Assembly (NCBI RefSeq): GCF_004212635.1
Contig: NZ_PSRT01000042.1
Span: 1-60,568 of the forward strand
Reading direction: 5' to 3'
DNA length: 60,568 bases
Source of the DNA: Bradyrhizobium genosp. SA-3
GTDB taxonomy: Bacteria; Pseudomonadota; Alphaproteobacteria; Rhizobiales; Xanthobacteraceae
Made by a program: the position numbers and the translations under genes. Below the pieces are notes generated by a model. The model was not told the DNA's origin. It did not search any database and saw only the letters and a list, made by a program, of their open reading frames with translations. Positions 1 through 9,100 of the stretch are shown piece by piece (the stretch's first letter is position 1; every line of letters starts with the position of its first letter).

Positions 1-139
1 TCAGTATTTTCGCGTTTCCCACCCAAGTCATTGAACCATAAGACCTTTTAGAAAAGAACGATCGTGAACATTTGCGAACAAATGCAGAAAATCGCCGCGT
101 AGCGTTACCATAGCGTTACCATATGGTTTGAGGGTAGTG
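1..139. other. Left terminal noncoding segment
   Basis: No gene is seen here. It holds a short hairpin (CATTTG at 69-74, CAAATG at 79-84, loop CGAA) and a tandem pair of TAGCGTTACC at 100-109 and 111-120. A near copy of that pair lies just after the right-end integrase (60495-60515). If the element is circular, the two pairs would flank the joint, as expected for integrase arm sites. This is inference; no matching core direct repeat was seen at the two ends. Confidence 0.5.
100..121 (+). repeat. Tandem TAGCGTTACC pair, left end
   Basis: Two abutting copies of TAGCGTTACCA. The right end has TAGCGTTACC-G-TAGAGTTACC. Candidate arm-type sites for the integrase at the right end, or two more members of the dispersed GTTACC family. 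Confidence 0.5.
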
Positions 140-475
140 GTGCAGACAATGAGGCATTCGGGCGAAGCTCCAAGCTGGTACGACTACCTGACGTTCTACG
201 ACAAAGAACTGCCGAAGCCGATCGGACCCTGGGGCTGGGCGGTGCAGATGATGTACGTGGATCTGTTGGTCAGCACAGCGGCGCTGACCGGGTGTCCGTT
301 CGATGACACACGCGCCAAATACGTCTATCGCCACAACCCCAGCGGCTGGCCCGACAATTATTTGCGCCCGAAATGGATGATCGCTCAGGCGTGGCTCATG
401 CACCAAGGCATCATGGTGACGCCCACGCTGCAGGTGACGAGGCGGCCGAGCGTCACGCTGAAGCGTTCCGCCTGA
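140..475 (+). CDS. Small unknown protein with C-terminal MIAQAWL motif
   Basis: About 111 residues; function not recognised. The GTG at 140 has GAGGG five bases upstream; TTG at 128 and ATG at 149 are alternatives. The C-terminal part contains LRPKWMIAQAWLM, which resembles the FPSDxMIAQxxL signature of the small genes at 50702, 52257 and 52463. It may therefore be a distant member of that family. It is rightward and would lie downstream of the integrase if the element is circular. It converges on the membrane-protein gene to its right. Confidence 0.55.
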   Translation: MQTMRHSGEAPSWYDYLTFYDKELPKPIGPWGWAVQMMYVDLLVSTAALTGCPFDDTRAKYVYRHNPSGWPDNYLRPKWMIAQAWLMHQGIMVTPTLQVTRRPSVTLKRSA

Positions 476-568
476 CGAACACCCCGTTCCGTTTTTGTAT
501 CAGTCTAACGTCGAAGCTGATACCTTGATGAAATTTTGATGTAACCTACGCGGAACGTTTAAGGAACG
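476..568. other. Convergent intergenic spacer
   Basis: Lies between convergent genes. It contains a 7-bp stem (GTATCAG 497-503 with CTGATAC 517-523) and two direct copies of GGAACGTT (551-558, 563-570). No T-run follows the stem on either strand, so a rho-independent terminator is not supported. Confidence 0.35.
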
Positions 569-1927
569 TTACCTGTAGAAGTTATTGGAGGCCGAGGCTT
601 GGATCGGGACCAAGTTGTCGAGCACGGTGATGCCGCGGTCCCGCAACAGGGCCGCTATGTCGGCCTCGGTGGCCTTTCCGGTGGCCAGCAGCTGATCGGT
701 CTTGAAGTCATCGACTACGAACGCCTTGCCGGCCGCGCGGCAAACAAGGTTGTTCTGCCTGCAGAAAACAGGCCCAGGAATTTTCGACACCCTAGCCGCC
801 GCGGCGGTCATGGCGTCGGCTGAAGCCTCATAGCGTGCCCTGAACTCAGGACTGAACAGCACGAGCGCGCTCTCTTGTCGGCCGGACGCAACCAGGCGCA
901 AAGCTAGCAGCGCAACCAACACTATGCGCGCTCGGTTGGCGCCGATCATCGACGCCACTGGCGATACGCTGGCTCGCGCAAACGCGCAGCCCACGCCAAT
1001 GCCGAGCGCGATGAGCAAATCGAATTCGGCGTTCCCAAACACACCGTCGCCGAACCACTGCAGCGAGCAAGAGAACAACCCAACTGCGGCGTGCAAAGCT
1101 GTGAACCGTGCAGCATAACCAGCTCGATCGAACCAAGCCCATATGGCCCAGATGATCGCTGCCAGGGCCGCCCACTGCAGGTGCCCGATCTGACTGATAA
1201 GGTGGCCGACTGAGTAGGCGCGGGCGGTCAGCAGGTTGGCAAAGAACGGAGGTCCGAACATCAGATCACACACGCCGAGTCCAACGACGGTCACAACGGC
1301 GCTGATCGATACTGGCCGGACGGCCGCTCGCCAATCTCGCAAGCACATCCAAAGGATCGCGGTGACCGGCACGGCGATTATGTTGTGTTTCCAGAAGCCC
1401 GCCACGACCATTACAACGAGCGGCAGGACTGGTGATCGCCCTGCCCTATCTCGGACCAGGAACCACACCAGGCCAGCGCCCATGATCGCCTGCCCGACAA
1501 TCTGTGGGTCGTTCGCCCCGACGTAGCGCGTCTCATTGTGCGCCATGATGGCGACGAACCACGCTGCGCCGACCACGCCCGCGAGCAGCGAGCCCGCCAA
1601 GATTCGGACCGCCAGGGTGATCTCTGCCGCGATAGTAATAAGCCCGATGATCGATAAGGCGCGCCCGACAAATAGGCTGTCGCCGAACAGCTTGCCCAAC
1701 CCACCGACTACAAAGAACGAGAGCGGTGGGTAGTTGTTAACGACGAGCTGGTCCCCGTCTGGGTAAAGCGGCACGCCAGTGGTAACGGCGGCATCCTGGT
1801 GGAAGGCGTTCCACGACTCAGTGAACCATATTTCTACAGGGAACTGGGCGCGCCAGATCGGCCAGATCATAAAGTAAACCGCGAGCGCACCCAAAACGCC
1901 CGCGGGCAAAATATGCCTGTGTTTCAT
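569..1927 (-). CDS. Polytopic membrane protein, GT-C glycosyltransferase-like
   Basis: About 452 residues from ATG 1927; a TTG at 1957 would add ten. Roughly ten hydrophobic segments fill residues 5-360, followed by a soluble C-terminal domain. An N-terminal loop with WFTESWN and then NNYPPLSFF fits the ArnT/PMT-like layout, where an acidic first loop and a YPPL motif are common. Such enzymes move sugars from lipid-linked donors in the inner membrane. In a phage this would suggest envelope-glycan modification by the lysogen (serotype conversion). The family call is moderate and the substrate unknown. The stop codon TAA lies inside an AGGTAAC element. Confidence 0.6.
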   Translation of the reverse strand: MKHRHILPAGVLGALAVYFMIWPIWRAQFPVEIWFTESWNAFHQDAAVTTGVPLYPDGDQLVVNNYPPLSFFVVGGLGKLFGDSLFVGRALSIIGLITIAAEITLAVRILAGSLLAGVVGAAWFVAIMAHNETRYVGANDPQIVGQAIMGAGLVWFLVRDRAGRSPVLPLVVMVVAGFWKHNIIAVPVTAILWMCLRDWRAAVRPVSISAVVTVVGLGVCDLMFGPPFFANLLTARAYSVGHLISQIGHLQWAALAAIIWAIWAWFDRAGYAARFTALHAAVGLFSCSLQWFGDGVFGNAEFDLLIALGIGVGCAFARASVSPVASMIGANRARIVLVALLALRLVASGRQESALVLFSPEFRARYEASADAMTAAAARVSKIPGPVFCRQNNLVCRAAGKAFVVDDFKTDQLLATGKATEADIAALLRDRGITVLDNLVPIQASASNNFYR

Positions 1928-1930
1928 GTG

Positions 1931-1946
1931 TACCAGCCCCACGGGG
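1931..1946 (-). promoter_or_regulatory. GC hairpin overlapping the RBS of the membrane-protein gene
   Basis: CAGCCCC and GGGGCTG form a 7-bp stem with a 2-base centre immediately upstream of ATG 1927. The GGGG that would serve as ribosome-binding site is inside the stem, so translation may be damped. Inference only. Confidence 0.35.
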
Positions 1947-2016
1947 CTGATACTCAACTACCGCGCGAGGCGCAAGGGATAGTTGCACCCTCGGATCACC
2001 TAATGTTACTTACCCA

Positions 2017-2032
2017 TTACCCTGGGAGGTAA
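2017..2032. repeat. Dispersed inverted repeat TTACC-CTGGGA-GGTAA
   Basis: Member of the dispersed TTACC...GGTAA family. The right arm GGGAGGTAA is also the ribosome-binding site of the gene starting at 2035. Confidence 0.7.
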
Positions 2033-2034
2033 GC

Positions 2035-2265
2035 ATGAGAGTCGGTTTGGGGGTTTTAGGGTTTCTCGCCGTGGCAGCACTCGGCGTCGTGGGAGGGCTC
2101 GAATGGGCAAAGGCGCAGAATCGGGCGCCTAAGATCTGGCCAGATTACGTCTGCAACGAGATCGGAGCTTATTCGAAAGAGCTCGGCGACATGAAGCAAC
2201 CTGCCGACGTCAAAGTCGTCGCGCAGGCTCCCCTCATGAAGCTCTGGCAGGAGCGCTGCAACTAG
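2035..2265 (+). CDS. Small membrane-anchored or secreted protein
   Basis: 76 residues. An N-terminal hydrophobic segment (residues 4-22, VLGFLAVAALGVVGG) could be a signal anchor or an uncleaved signal peptide. The remaining ~50 residues would be periplasmic and carry two cysteines that could form a disulphide. The GGGAGGTAAGC ribosome-binding site is strong. It is rightward inside a leftward block and adjoins the glycosyltransferase-like gene, so it may be independently expressed lysogenic cargo. Function not recognised. Confidence 0.65.
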   Translation: MRVGLGVLGFLAVAALGVVGGLEWAKAQNRAPKIWPDYVCNEIGAYSKELGDMKQPADVKVVAQAPLMKLWQERCN

Positions 2266-2540
2266 CGCTTCTTGTTCCAGCCGCGGTTGGCGTGCTGACT
2301 CCGCACGCGGAGATTCGAGCGGGCGTTGCTCCCGCCGTCCTTGACCATCTTCTTGTGGTCGATGTCCTTGCCGGCGATCGCCTTGGCGCCGAGCTCCTTG
2401 CGCATAACCGACCGCGCTTGATTCCGCTGTGACCGATCCTTGATGATCTCGGGGCGGTGATTGTAGCCCCGATCCATCTTGCGAATCTGGTCCGGCGTGC
2501 GGTGCGAGCTCGGGTCGCGCCGCTGTCCGTTCGCCGCCAT
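2262..2540 (-). CDS. Small basic HNH-like protein
   Basis: About 92 residues, very basic. The C-terminal half reads GKDIDHKKMVKDGGSNARSN followed by LRVRSQHANRGW. This matches the D-H...GG-S-N...S-N-L-R...N-R-G-W pattern of compact HNH endonucleases. The fold is probably an HNH beta-beta-alpha metal finger. ATG 2540 overlaps the upstream TAA (TAATG), so it is coupled to the 50-residue gene. It is the last gene of the leftward virion block. Phage HNH proteins can act in packaging or as homing enzymes; which applies here is unknown. Confidence 0.55.
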   Translation of the reverse strand: MAANGQRRDPSSHRTPDQIRKMDRGYNHRPEIIKDRSQRNQARSVMRKELGAKAIAGKDIDHKKMVKDGGSNARSNLRVRSQHANRGWNKKR

Positions 2541-2692
2541 TAGCACTTACCCTTGATCATGCCGCCCTTCGAGAATTTCGGCATGCTCTTCGCCTTGCCC
2601 TTGTTACTGTAGTCCTGTCGATTCTTCGGACCGATCACGCCGTCTTTGGTCTTCTCGCCGAATTTGACTGGTTTGCTCTTCTTCGTCGCCAT
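2540..2692 (-). CDS. 50-residue lysine-rich protein
   Basis: Basic protein ending in KFSKGGMIKGKC. The start is fixed by TGAGGTAACC directly before ATG 2692, the same ribosome-binding element used across the rightward arm. The lysine/glycine tail resembles the FAKGGxxK motifs of the small protein at 22067-22291. The role is unknown; its position after the ejection proteins suggests a minor virion or packaging protein. Confidence 0.6.
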   Translation of the reverse strand: MATKKSKPVKFGEKTKDGVIGPKNRQDYSNKGKAKSMPKFSKGGMIKGKC

Positions 2693-2699
2693 GGTTACC

Positions 2700-3179
2700 T
2701 CAGGGGTTATAGGTGGACTGTGCGGTTTTGAGGAAGTCTTTGTCCCGACGGGTGGTCGTGATCGCGTTACCTTCCTTCTTGCGACGGTCGGCGTAGCTGG
2801 TGAGCTGCTGCATCGAGATCTGCTGATCGCGCGGCTTACCCTTATTGAAGCTCTGAATCTTCTTCCAGGCGTCCAGCTTGTCTGATGGTTTCGCGGAGGC
2901 CCAGCTCGACATGAGCTTGCTGCGCTCGTCCTTGTCCTGGCGCGAAGCACTGAAGAACGCACTGTTCATAGCGCTCTGCTCCGCCTCACGGGCCGGCGTG
3001 AAGCCAGCCGCGCGCGTCACCGCCTCGCGCACAGAATACGGGCTCATCGTCTCCTTGCCGGTCGAGCCCTTCTTGCCTTCCGACATCTGCCGGTAGGCGC
3101 GAATGCTGTCCGCGGCAAACTTCATCGGCACCAGGAGCTCGGCCGCTTTGGTGAAGTTACCGGCGGTGAGCTCGTTCAT
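2700..3179 (-). CDS. Split-off C-terminal end of the polyvalent (PLxRFG-type) protein
   Basis: 159 residues from ATG 3179, which overlaps the TGA of the 2,095-residue protein (ATGA). The same frame stays open upstream to 3239. There it reads APVALVGDWVKG and runs into the NELTAGNFTKAAELLVPMK region, which looks like the natural continuation of the PLxRFG-type C-terminus. A -1 shift between about 3210 and 3222 would join the two. Either a one-base loss split the gene and the ATGA rescues expression of the tail, or a frameshift occurs during translation, or the assembly has an error in the GC-rich stretch. Confidence 0.65.
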   Translation of the reverse strand: MNELTAGNFTKAAELLVPMKFAADSIRAYRQMSEGKKGSTGKETMSPYSVREAVTRAAGFTPAREAEQSAMNSAFFSASRQDKDERSKLMSSWASAKPSDKLDAWKKIQSFNKGKPRDQQISMQQLTSYADRRKKEGNAITTTRRDKDFLKTAQSTYNP

Positions 3180-6100
3180 GCCCTTGACCCAGTCGCCAAC
3201 GAGGGCGACCGGCGCGCGGCGACCGTGTCGAACATCCACTTCTTGACGTCGGCCTCTTTGTTGCTGCGCGGCTCGCCGAACGAGCTCAGCGAGTCCAGGC
3301 CCACGCGCGAGCTCAAGTCGATGCCCAACGCCCGCGGCAAGCCCTTCGTGATGATCTCGCCGCCGGTCTTGCCGAACCAGTTGCTAGCCGTCTGGCGCAC
3401 CTTGTCCTCGACGTCAGACCAGCCCGTCGACGTCAGACCGGCCGCCTGCGCCCCCATGAGGAGGTACTTGAACGGCTCGGTCGGCAGGCCCAACGCACCA
3501 GCCATCGCGACGTGCGTCGCGGTCAGACCAGCAAGGGTCTTGAGCGCTTCCGCGCGCTCGCCCGGCTCGGCGTTGCGGAGCGCCTTGCCGATGTTGCTGC
3601 CGATCAGATGGTACATCATCTGACCGTACTTCTTGAACTGCAGCGAGAGCTTCGCGACCGGGTGGTTGAACAGCGGCGCGGTGTTTGTGGCGCTATAGAG
3701 ACCCTGCGTGTTGTTGACGGTCTCCTGAGCCTTCGCCATCGCCTTCTCATGGCCTGCGCCGCGCGCGAGCTCGAGGCGATAGGTCGCCAAAGCAGTAACG
3801 CTGCGGTTCATCATTTCGATCGATGCCGGCATCTGGCGGGCGATGCCCTCCATGTAGCCGAGGCCCGAGTCCAGCCGACCCAGAGCGCCAGCGCGCGACT
3901 TGATCAGGCGCGACACTTCCATACCCGCTTCTGGATCAATGCTTCCGCGCTCGGCCAGGTAGTCCAGCATGGCGCGCTCCTTCGAAGAGAGGCCACGCTT
4001 GATCTGGCTCAGAAGGTCCGTCGTCTCCGCCTGCCCGTCCTTCGCTTTTGCGATGGTGTCCTTGACGCCTGCCTTGATCAGTCCGAGGCCGGACACGTCG
4101 CGGTAAGCGCGAGACAACGCATCGAAGCTGCGCCCGACGCCATAACGCCCTGCCAGCGTCGGCATGGTCACCATGGCCGGCTGCATCGAGTTGATGATGT
4201 TGAACGCCGGCGAGAACAGCTTGTCCATGAAGCTGAGCGTCATCACCCGCTTGGTGATGCTGTTCCAGGCGCCGCCTTCGTCGAACACATTGGCTTTGGC
4301 GACGCGCTCTTCGATCTCGTTGGCGATGCTCGAGCGCGCCAGAGATTTGTTCTTGGAGTTGTCCTGCGTGACGGCGTCGCGCATCTCCTTCACGGCGGCT
4401 TCCAGCTGCGGCTGGTGCTCCAACTTCGCGAGGTAACCGGCCGTCGACTGCGCATAGTCGAGCGTGTTGCGCGTCAGGTCGTTGCTGGCACCCTCCACGT
4501 AGCGGCGGGGAAGCCGCTTGGACTGGATGCGAGTGGAGCCGAGGAAGCGGATGCTCGCCTCCGTCAGCGCGCCCTTGAGCTCGCGACGCTGGTCCGCGGT
4601 CATGTCCTGATAGCCCTTACGCTTCTCCAGCGAGGCCACAAGCGTTGCCATCTGATGACTCAGGAGGTCGCGATTCTCGCCGCCCTCGAAGCGGCGCTCC
4701 TCAACGCCGTCGACCTTGAGACCCTGCTTAGCGAGCTCGTAAGCGGCCGCCTGGGCTTCGCGAGCCGTCTCGAAGAACTCCACATGGCGGCTCTGCACCG
4801 CGACGCGGAAGCGCTGTTCGGACTGCACGTCGTTAGCGGTGACCTTCGTGCCATCCGGATAGTGTGTCTCGCCGGTCGCCGGATCGACCCACACGCTCTT
4901 GATCTCCGGCCGGGTGTCCTGCTTTTCGGCGTAGGCGATCGCCTCGTCGCGCGCGTCCTTGCCGGCGAATTCGAACTCGTTGTCGGAGAGCTTCTTCGCA
5001 CCCTGAGGAGCGGCCACATCGTACGTGGCGCGCACGACGTGGTTGCCGCGGCGCATCAGCGGGAAGTACGGCCCTTCGATCTTGGAGAGCTCTTTCGCTT
5101 CCTTAATGAGCTCCAGAGTTTGTTCGCCAAGAGTAGCAGCATCAGCGTCAGTAGTGCGATCCTCATGGATGCGTCGTGCCAGCGCGTCATCGTCGACCCC
5201 TAGCGCCTTCAGCACGCGGTTCTTGATGATGCCCAGCGACATCGCATTCTGCTGAGCGGTGAAAAAGCGCATGGCTTCCGAACGAGCGGCCTTGAGGTCT
5301 TCGGGCAACTCGGCGAAGCGAGAAGCAAGATCGCTATGCTGCGCCTTGGCCCATTTGCCCTTGAGGGCGTCCTTACCGAGATGCGCCTGCGACGCCAGAT
5401 CGCGATCGGCGAACACACCAGCCATGGTCTCGTCATGCACGAGAGTTGTGAACTTCTCCCACATGGACTTACCCGAGGAGTCGACTTGGGCTTTGTACTT
5501 CTTCTCCAGCGAGTACAGCTTGTCGACGATCGGCTCGCTCTTCTTCAAGTTGGCTAGCGCCTTGACGCGCATCTGTTCGATGGTGTCCGCCACCTTCCGG
5601 ACCGGGTTGTTACCCCCGAAGTAATGCTCCGCCGCCTGCGCGATCTGATCCATCGTGCGAGCTTTGAGCAGCCACGGCTTGCCCTCTTGATCCTGGACCT
5701 TGGCGCGGTCCTCGGCCCACCTCTGGACAGTGTCCCTCGCCTCGCCGATCAGGCGCTCGGTGAGCGCGTGTGGGTTCACGGCAATCTTGACCGGGACCGG
5801 TTCGCCGGCGGTGCGGCGGCGCTGCACGTCAAGGTGCGCTCGCTCGAACTGCGTACCGAGGCGCACGATGCCCTCGATCATCCGCTCGCCCTGCGGTACG
5901 CGACCGATGCTCTTTTCGAGCGCCTTACGGACCACATGCACGAACGCGTCCCACAGCGACATCTTCTGGCCGGGGATGCGCAGCGCCGCCGCGAGCTCGC
6001 GCGACATCGGGACGGTCGCGAGGAAGTCCTGAACCTTGGGGTTCGACATGGCCTCGGCCACGAACTCATGCACGTTCGTGAACGCGTACTTCGTCGCCGC

Positions 6101-9100
6101 GGCGAGTTCGTCGTAGTGCTCTTTGCCGCTGTGCTTGAGCAGATGCGCCTTGGTCTCGGTCATCATCTGCTTCACGGTCATCGCGAGCTTCGGGTCTTCG
6201 TACAGCGCGCGCGAGGTCGCCGCATGGACGATCTCGTGAATGACCGCATGTGCCGTGTGCTCCGGGTTATCCAGATTGTCGGTGCGGATGAACACGTCCG
6301 ACTTGCCGTCGGCAACGCGCATGTTGTGGAGTCCGCGATCGCCCTTCAGTGGATCGTCAGCAAATGCGGTTGCGACGTCGCCGGACGCCTGCGCCATCTG
6401 CTCCTTGTTGACGATGTGCACATCAACGTCGCCGACCAGCGCCTTGAGGCGGTTCAGCATCAGATCCGCCATCGCCTTCGGCACGCCGGTGAGGTGGCTC
6501 AAATCCAAAGCCTCAAGCGCTTCCTTCGCCTTGAGCGTCTTCAGCGCCTGGACGGTTTTCTTGCTGTTGAATTTGTTGCGCACGCCGGTGTCGGTCAGCG
6601 CCTCGCTGAGTACTTCCTCGCCGGCCTTAGCGGCCTTCTTCGGCTTGTCGCTGCGTACCCAGTCCTTGAATTCCTGGGCCGTCATGATCTCGATGTCTTT
6701 GATGCGCTCGAAGCCACGACCGTCCGAGAACGCACGATCATAAGCCTGGAGCGCATCAGCGTTGCTGGTGTAGCCCAGCATCGCCTTGTGCTCGTCGAAC
6801 TTGCCGTTGAAGTCCTGCTGATGGATCACGAAGACATGGTCGCTGTCGGGATGCGGCCCCATGTAGACGTCGACCTGATCGCCGTCGGCGCCCTCGGAAC
6901 GCTTCACGTAGCCGTAGTGGTCGGGCATCTCGACCGACCACTCTTTTCCGTTCGCGTCCTTGCCCTTGCGCACCGAACCCTTCGGGTTCTCGATCGCAAT
7001 CTCCATACCGTGCCACTTCACGGTCGCCTTGGCGTAATTGCCGGCTTCCTTCTGGGCCTCGGTCGGGGACGTGTTGGTCTTCTCGGCGGCCTTGTCGACC
7101 ACCTTCGCGCTGGTGGCTTCCGGCGGCTTCTCGGTGCGCGTGGCGGCGAGATCGACCTTGCCCTTCGCCATACGGGCATTGAGCTCGGCAATCGCTTTGG
7201 CCTTCGCGTCGCCTTCCAGCACCTTGCCGGGGCTCGCAGCCTTGTTCTCTGATCCGCTGTCGCGCACCGCGCCACGGGCTGATTTCGGCACCGCGGTGTG
7301 GACCGGTTCGGCCTCTGCTTCGGCGCCGGCGGTACCGCCAGCGGCCTTCACCTCGACGTCGCCCTGCTCGCGGCGCATCGCAAGATCACCCTCGACCTTG
7401 CGGGTTTCGCGGAGCACGCCGAAATCGCCCTTCTTGGCGGCGCGCTCGGCCACCATGAAGTCGGCGATCTGCTTGTCGCGGCGGGCACCGGTGAAGCTCT
7501 TCTGGCCGAGCTTCTTATGGAGATCCTTCGCCGCGCGCATGTAGACGACGTGGTCCGACGTGCCCTCGTAGCCCACCTTGGCGGGCACCTTCACGCCGGC
7601 AGCATCCGCCGCCTCGATCATCTTACCGAGACGTGCGCGGAGCTCCTCGCGAGCCTGGGGCGTCGTTGGGATCTCAGCGTCGTCGGGAACGTGCTCGTCG
7701 AAGATCTTCTTGGCGTTGCCGGCGGAAGCCTCGCGGGCCTCCTTCTCGGCCTTCGTCCAGTTCTTACCCTTTGGTGCCGGTTCGGGGTTGGCCTCGAGCT
7801 CGACGACTTCCTTGGCGTTCTTGTTGGCCTTCCGGAACGCCTCACGGTTGGCCTTCGTCTCAGCTTCCTGGGCCGCTTTGTCCTTGATGACCTGGAGCAC
7901 GCGGCCAGGGCGCTTTACCGGCTCAGCGGGCGTCACCTCAACGGGCGCGACCGGCTTCACCGGCTCGGGCGTGACAGCGGCCTTGGGCGGCGTGGGGGCG
8001 ATCTCGACCTGCACCGGGCTGGTAGGCGCGGGCGCAGGTACCTCGGGTGCGCGTACGTCCGGCGCTGCCTGAGGCTGGGTTACTTCGGGGGTAATCTGGG
8101 GTTCGACACGGCGAGACGCTGCCGCGACCTCGGGGGGCGCGGCGGGTTCGGGAGCCACTACAGGTGCGGGGACCGGAGGTTGCTCAGGCTGAGCGGGTCG
8201 TGCGACTCGCTGGGCTGCTTCTGCAACTGGCGTAGGTACTTCGGGAGCTTGGGCTTCCGGGGCTCGCGGCTGTTGAAGGTCAGCGATCGCCGCGGCCTCG
8301 GCGATCGAGGGGGCGGACGGTTCGACGGTTTCAACGGTCGGGCCTTTTACTTTGCCCTTCCCTTTTGCCTTTGCGGCTTCTGCTTTTGGATACGCCGTTT
8401 CAGAGCGCGTTGGTGCGCTGTCTGGGTTGCCGACAGGCGCGGCTTCCACGGGAGGGTTTGCGACTCCACTCCCCGATTGTTTTGGCGGCTGGGCTGTGAC
8501 TTCATTGAGCGACGGCTCCTGTACTTCCTCTGGCGCGTTCCTCGCCTTGATCTCTTCGGCCTTGGCTTTGCTCTTACCACCCACAGCGGCACCGGCGATA
8601 CCGCCGGTCACACCACCGATCAAAGCAGGCTCTAGCACCGCGTTGACGAGCGCAGTGTCGTCGAATTCTTTTTTCAGGCCGGCTTCGATCTGCGACTGCT
8701 GGACGGTCGCGTTCTCCACGCCACCCTGGGCCGCTCCGCCGACCGCGCCTTCAGCGGCTCCGATAGCACCCCTCGCGAGCGCCCCGGCCTCCTGAGAAGC
8801 AAGACCGACCGCACCCTTCCCAGCCACACCGGCGGCCAGCTTACCGGCCGGACCGAGCGCGCCGGCGATCGCGCCGACGGCGAAATTGAGCACGTCCTTG
8901 TTGGCGACGATCTTGCTCTTGAGCATCGACCGGGCTTCGCCCTCGTCCATGCCCATCGAGCGCAGCGACTCGTAGTAGTTGTTCTGGCGCAGCTCGGCGT
9001 CGCTGGCTGCATCGAGGGTCTTGTCGATCTCGTTCAGGTACGAGCCGGTTGCCATCGCACCGCTGGCGAGCGCTGCTCCAACCGGGCCGCCGGAGAAGAT

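Noticed and set aside
497..523. Stem GTATCAG/CTGATAC as terminator between convergent genes
   Set aside because: Loop of 13 bases, short stem and no T-run on either strand.
3205..3225. Classic slippery heptamer for programmed -1 frameshifting
   Set aside because: The region has GCGCGCC-type sequence but no X-XXY-YYZ heptamer. Programmed shifting is therefore not favoured over mutation or assembly error.
3512..8635. Long plus-strand ORFs (563, 542 and 445 codons) opposite the giant protein
   Set aside because: They are antisense to a gene with clear domains. Their products are arginine/leucine/histidine-rich without motifs, as expected from high-GC antisense frames.
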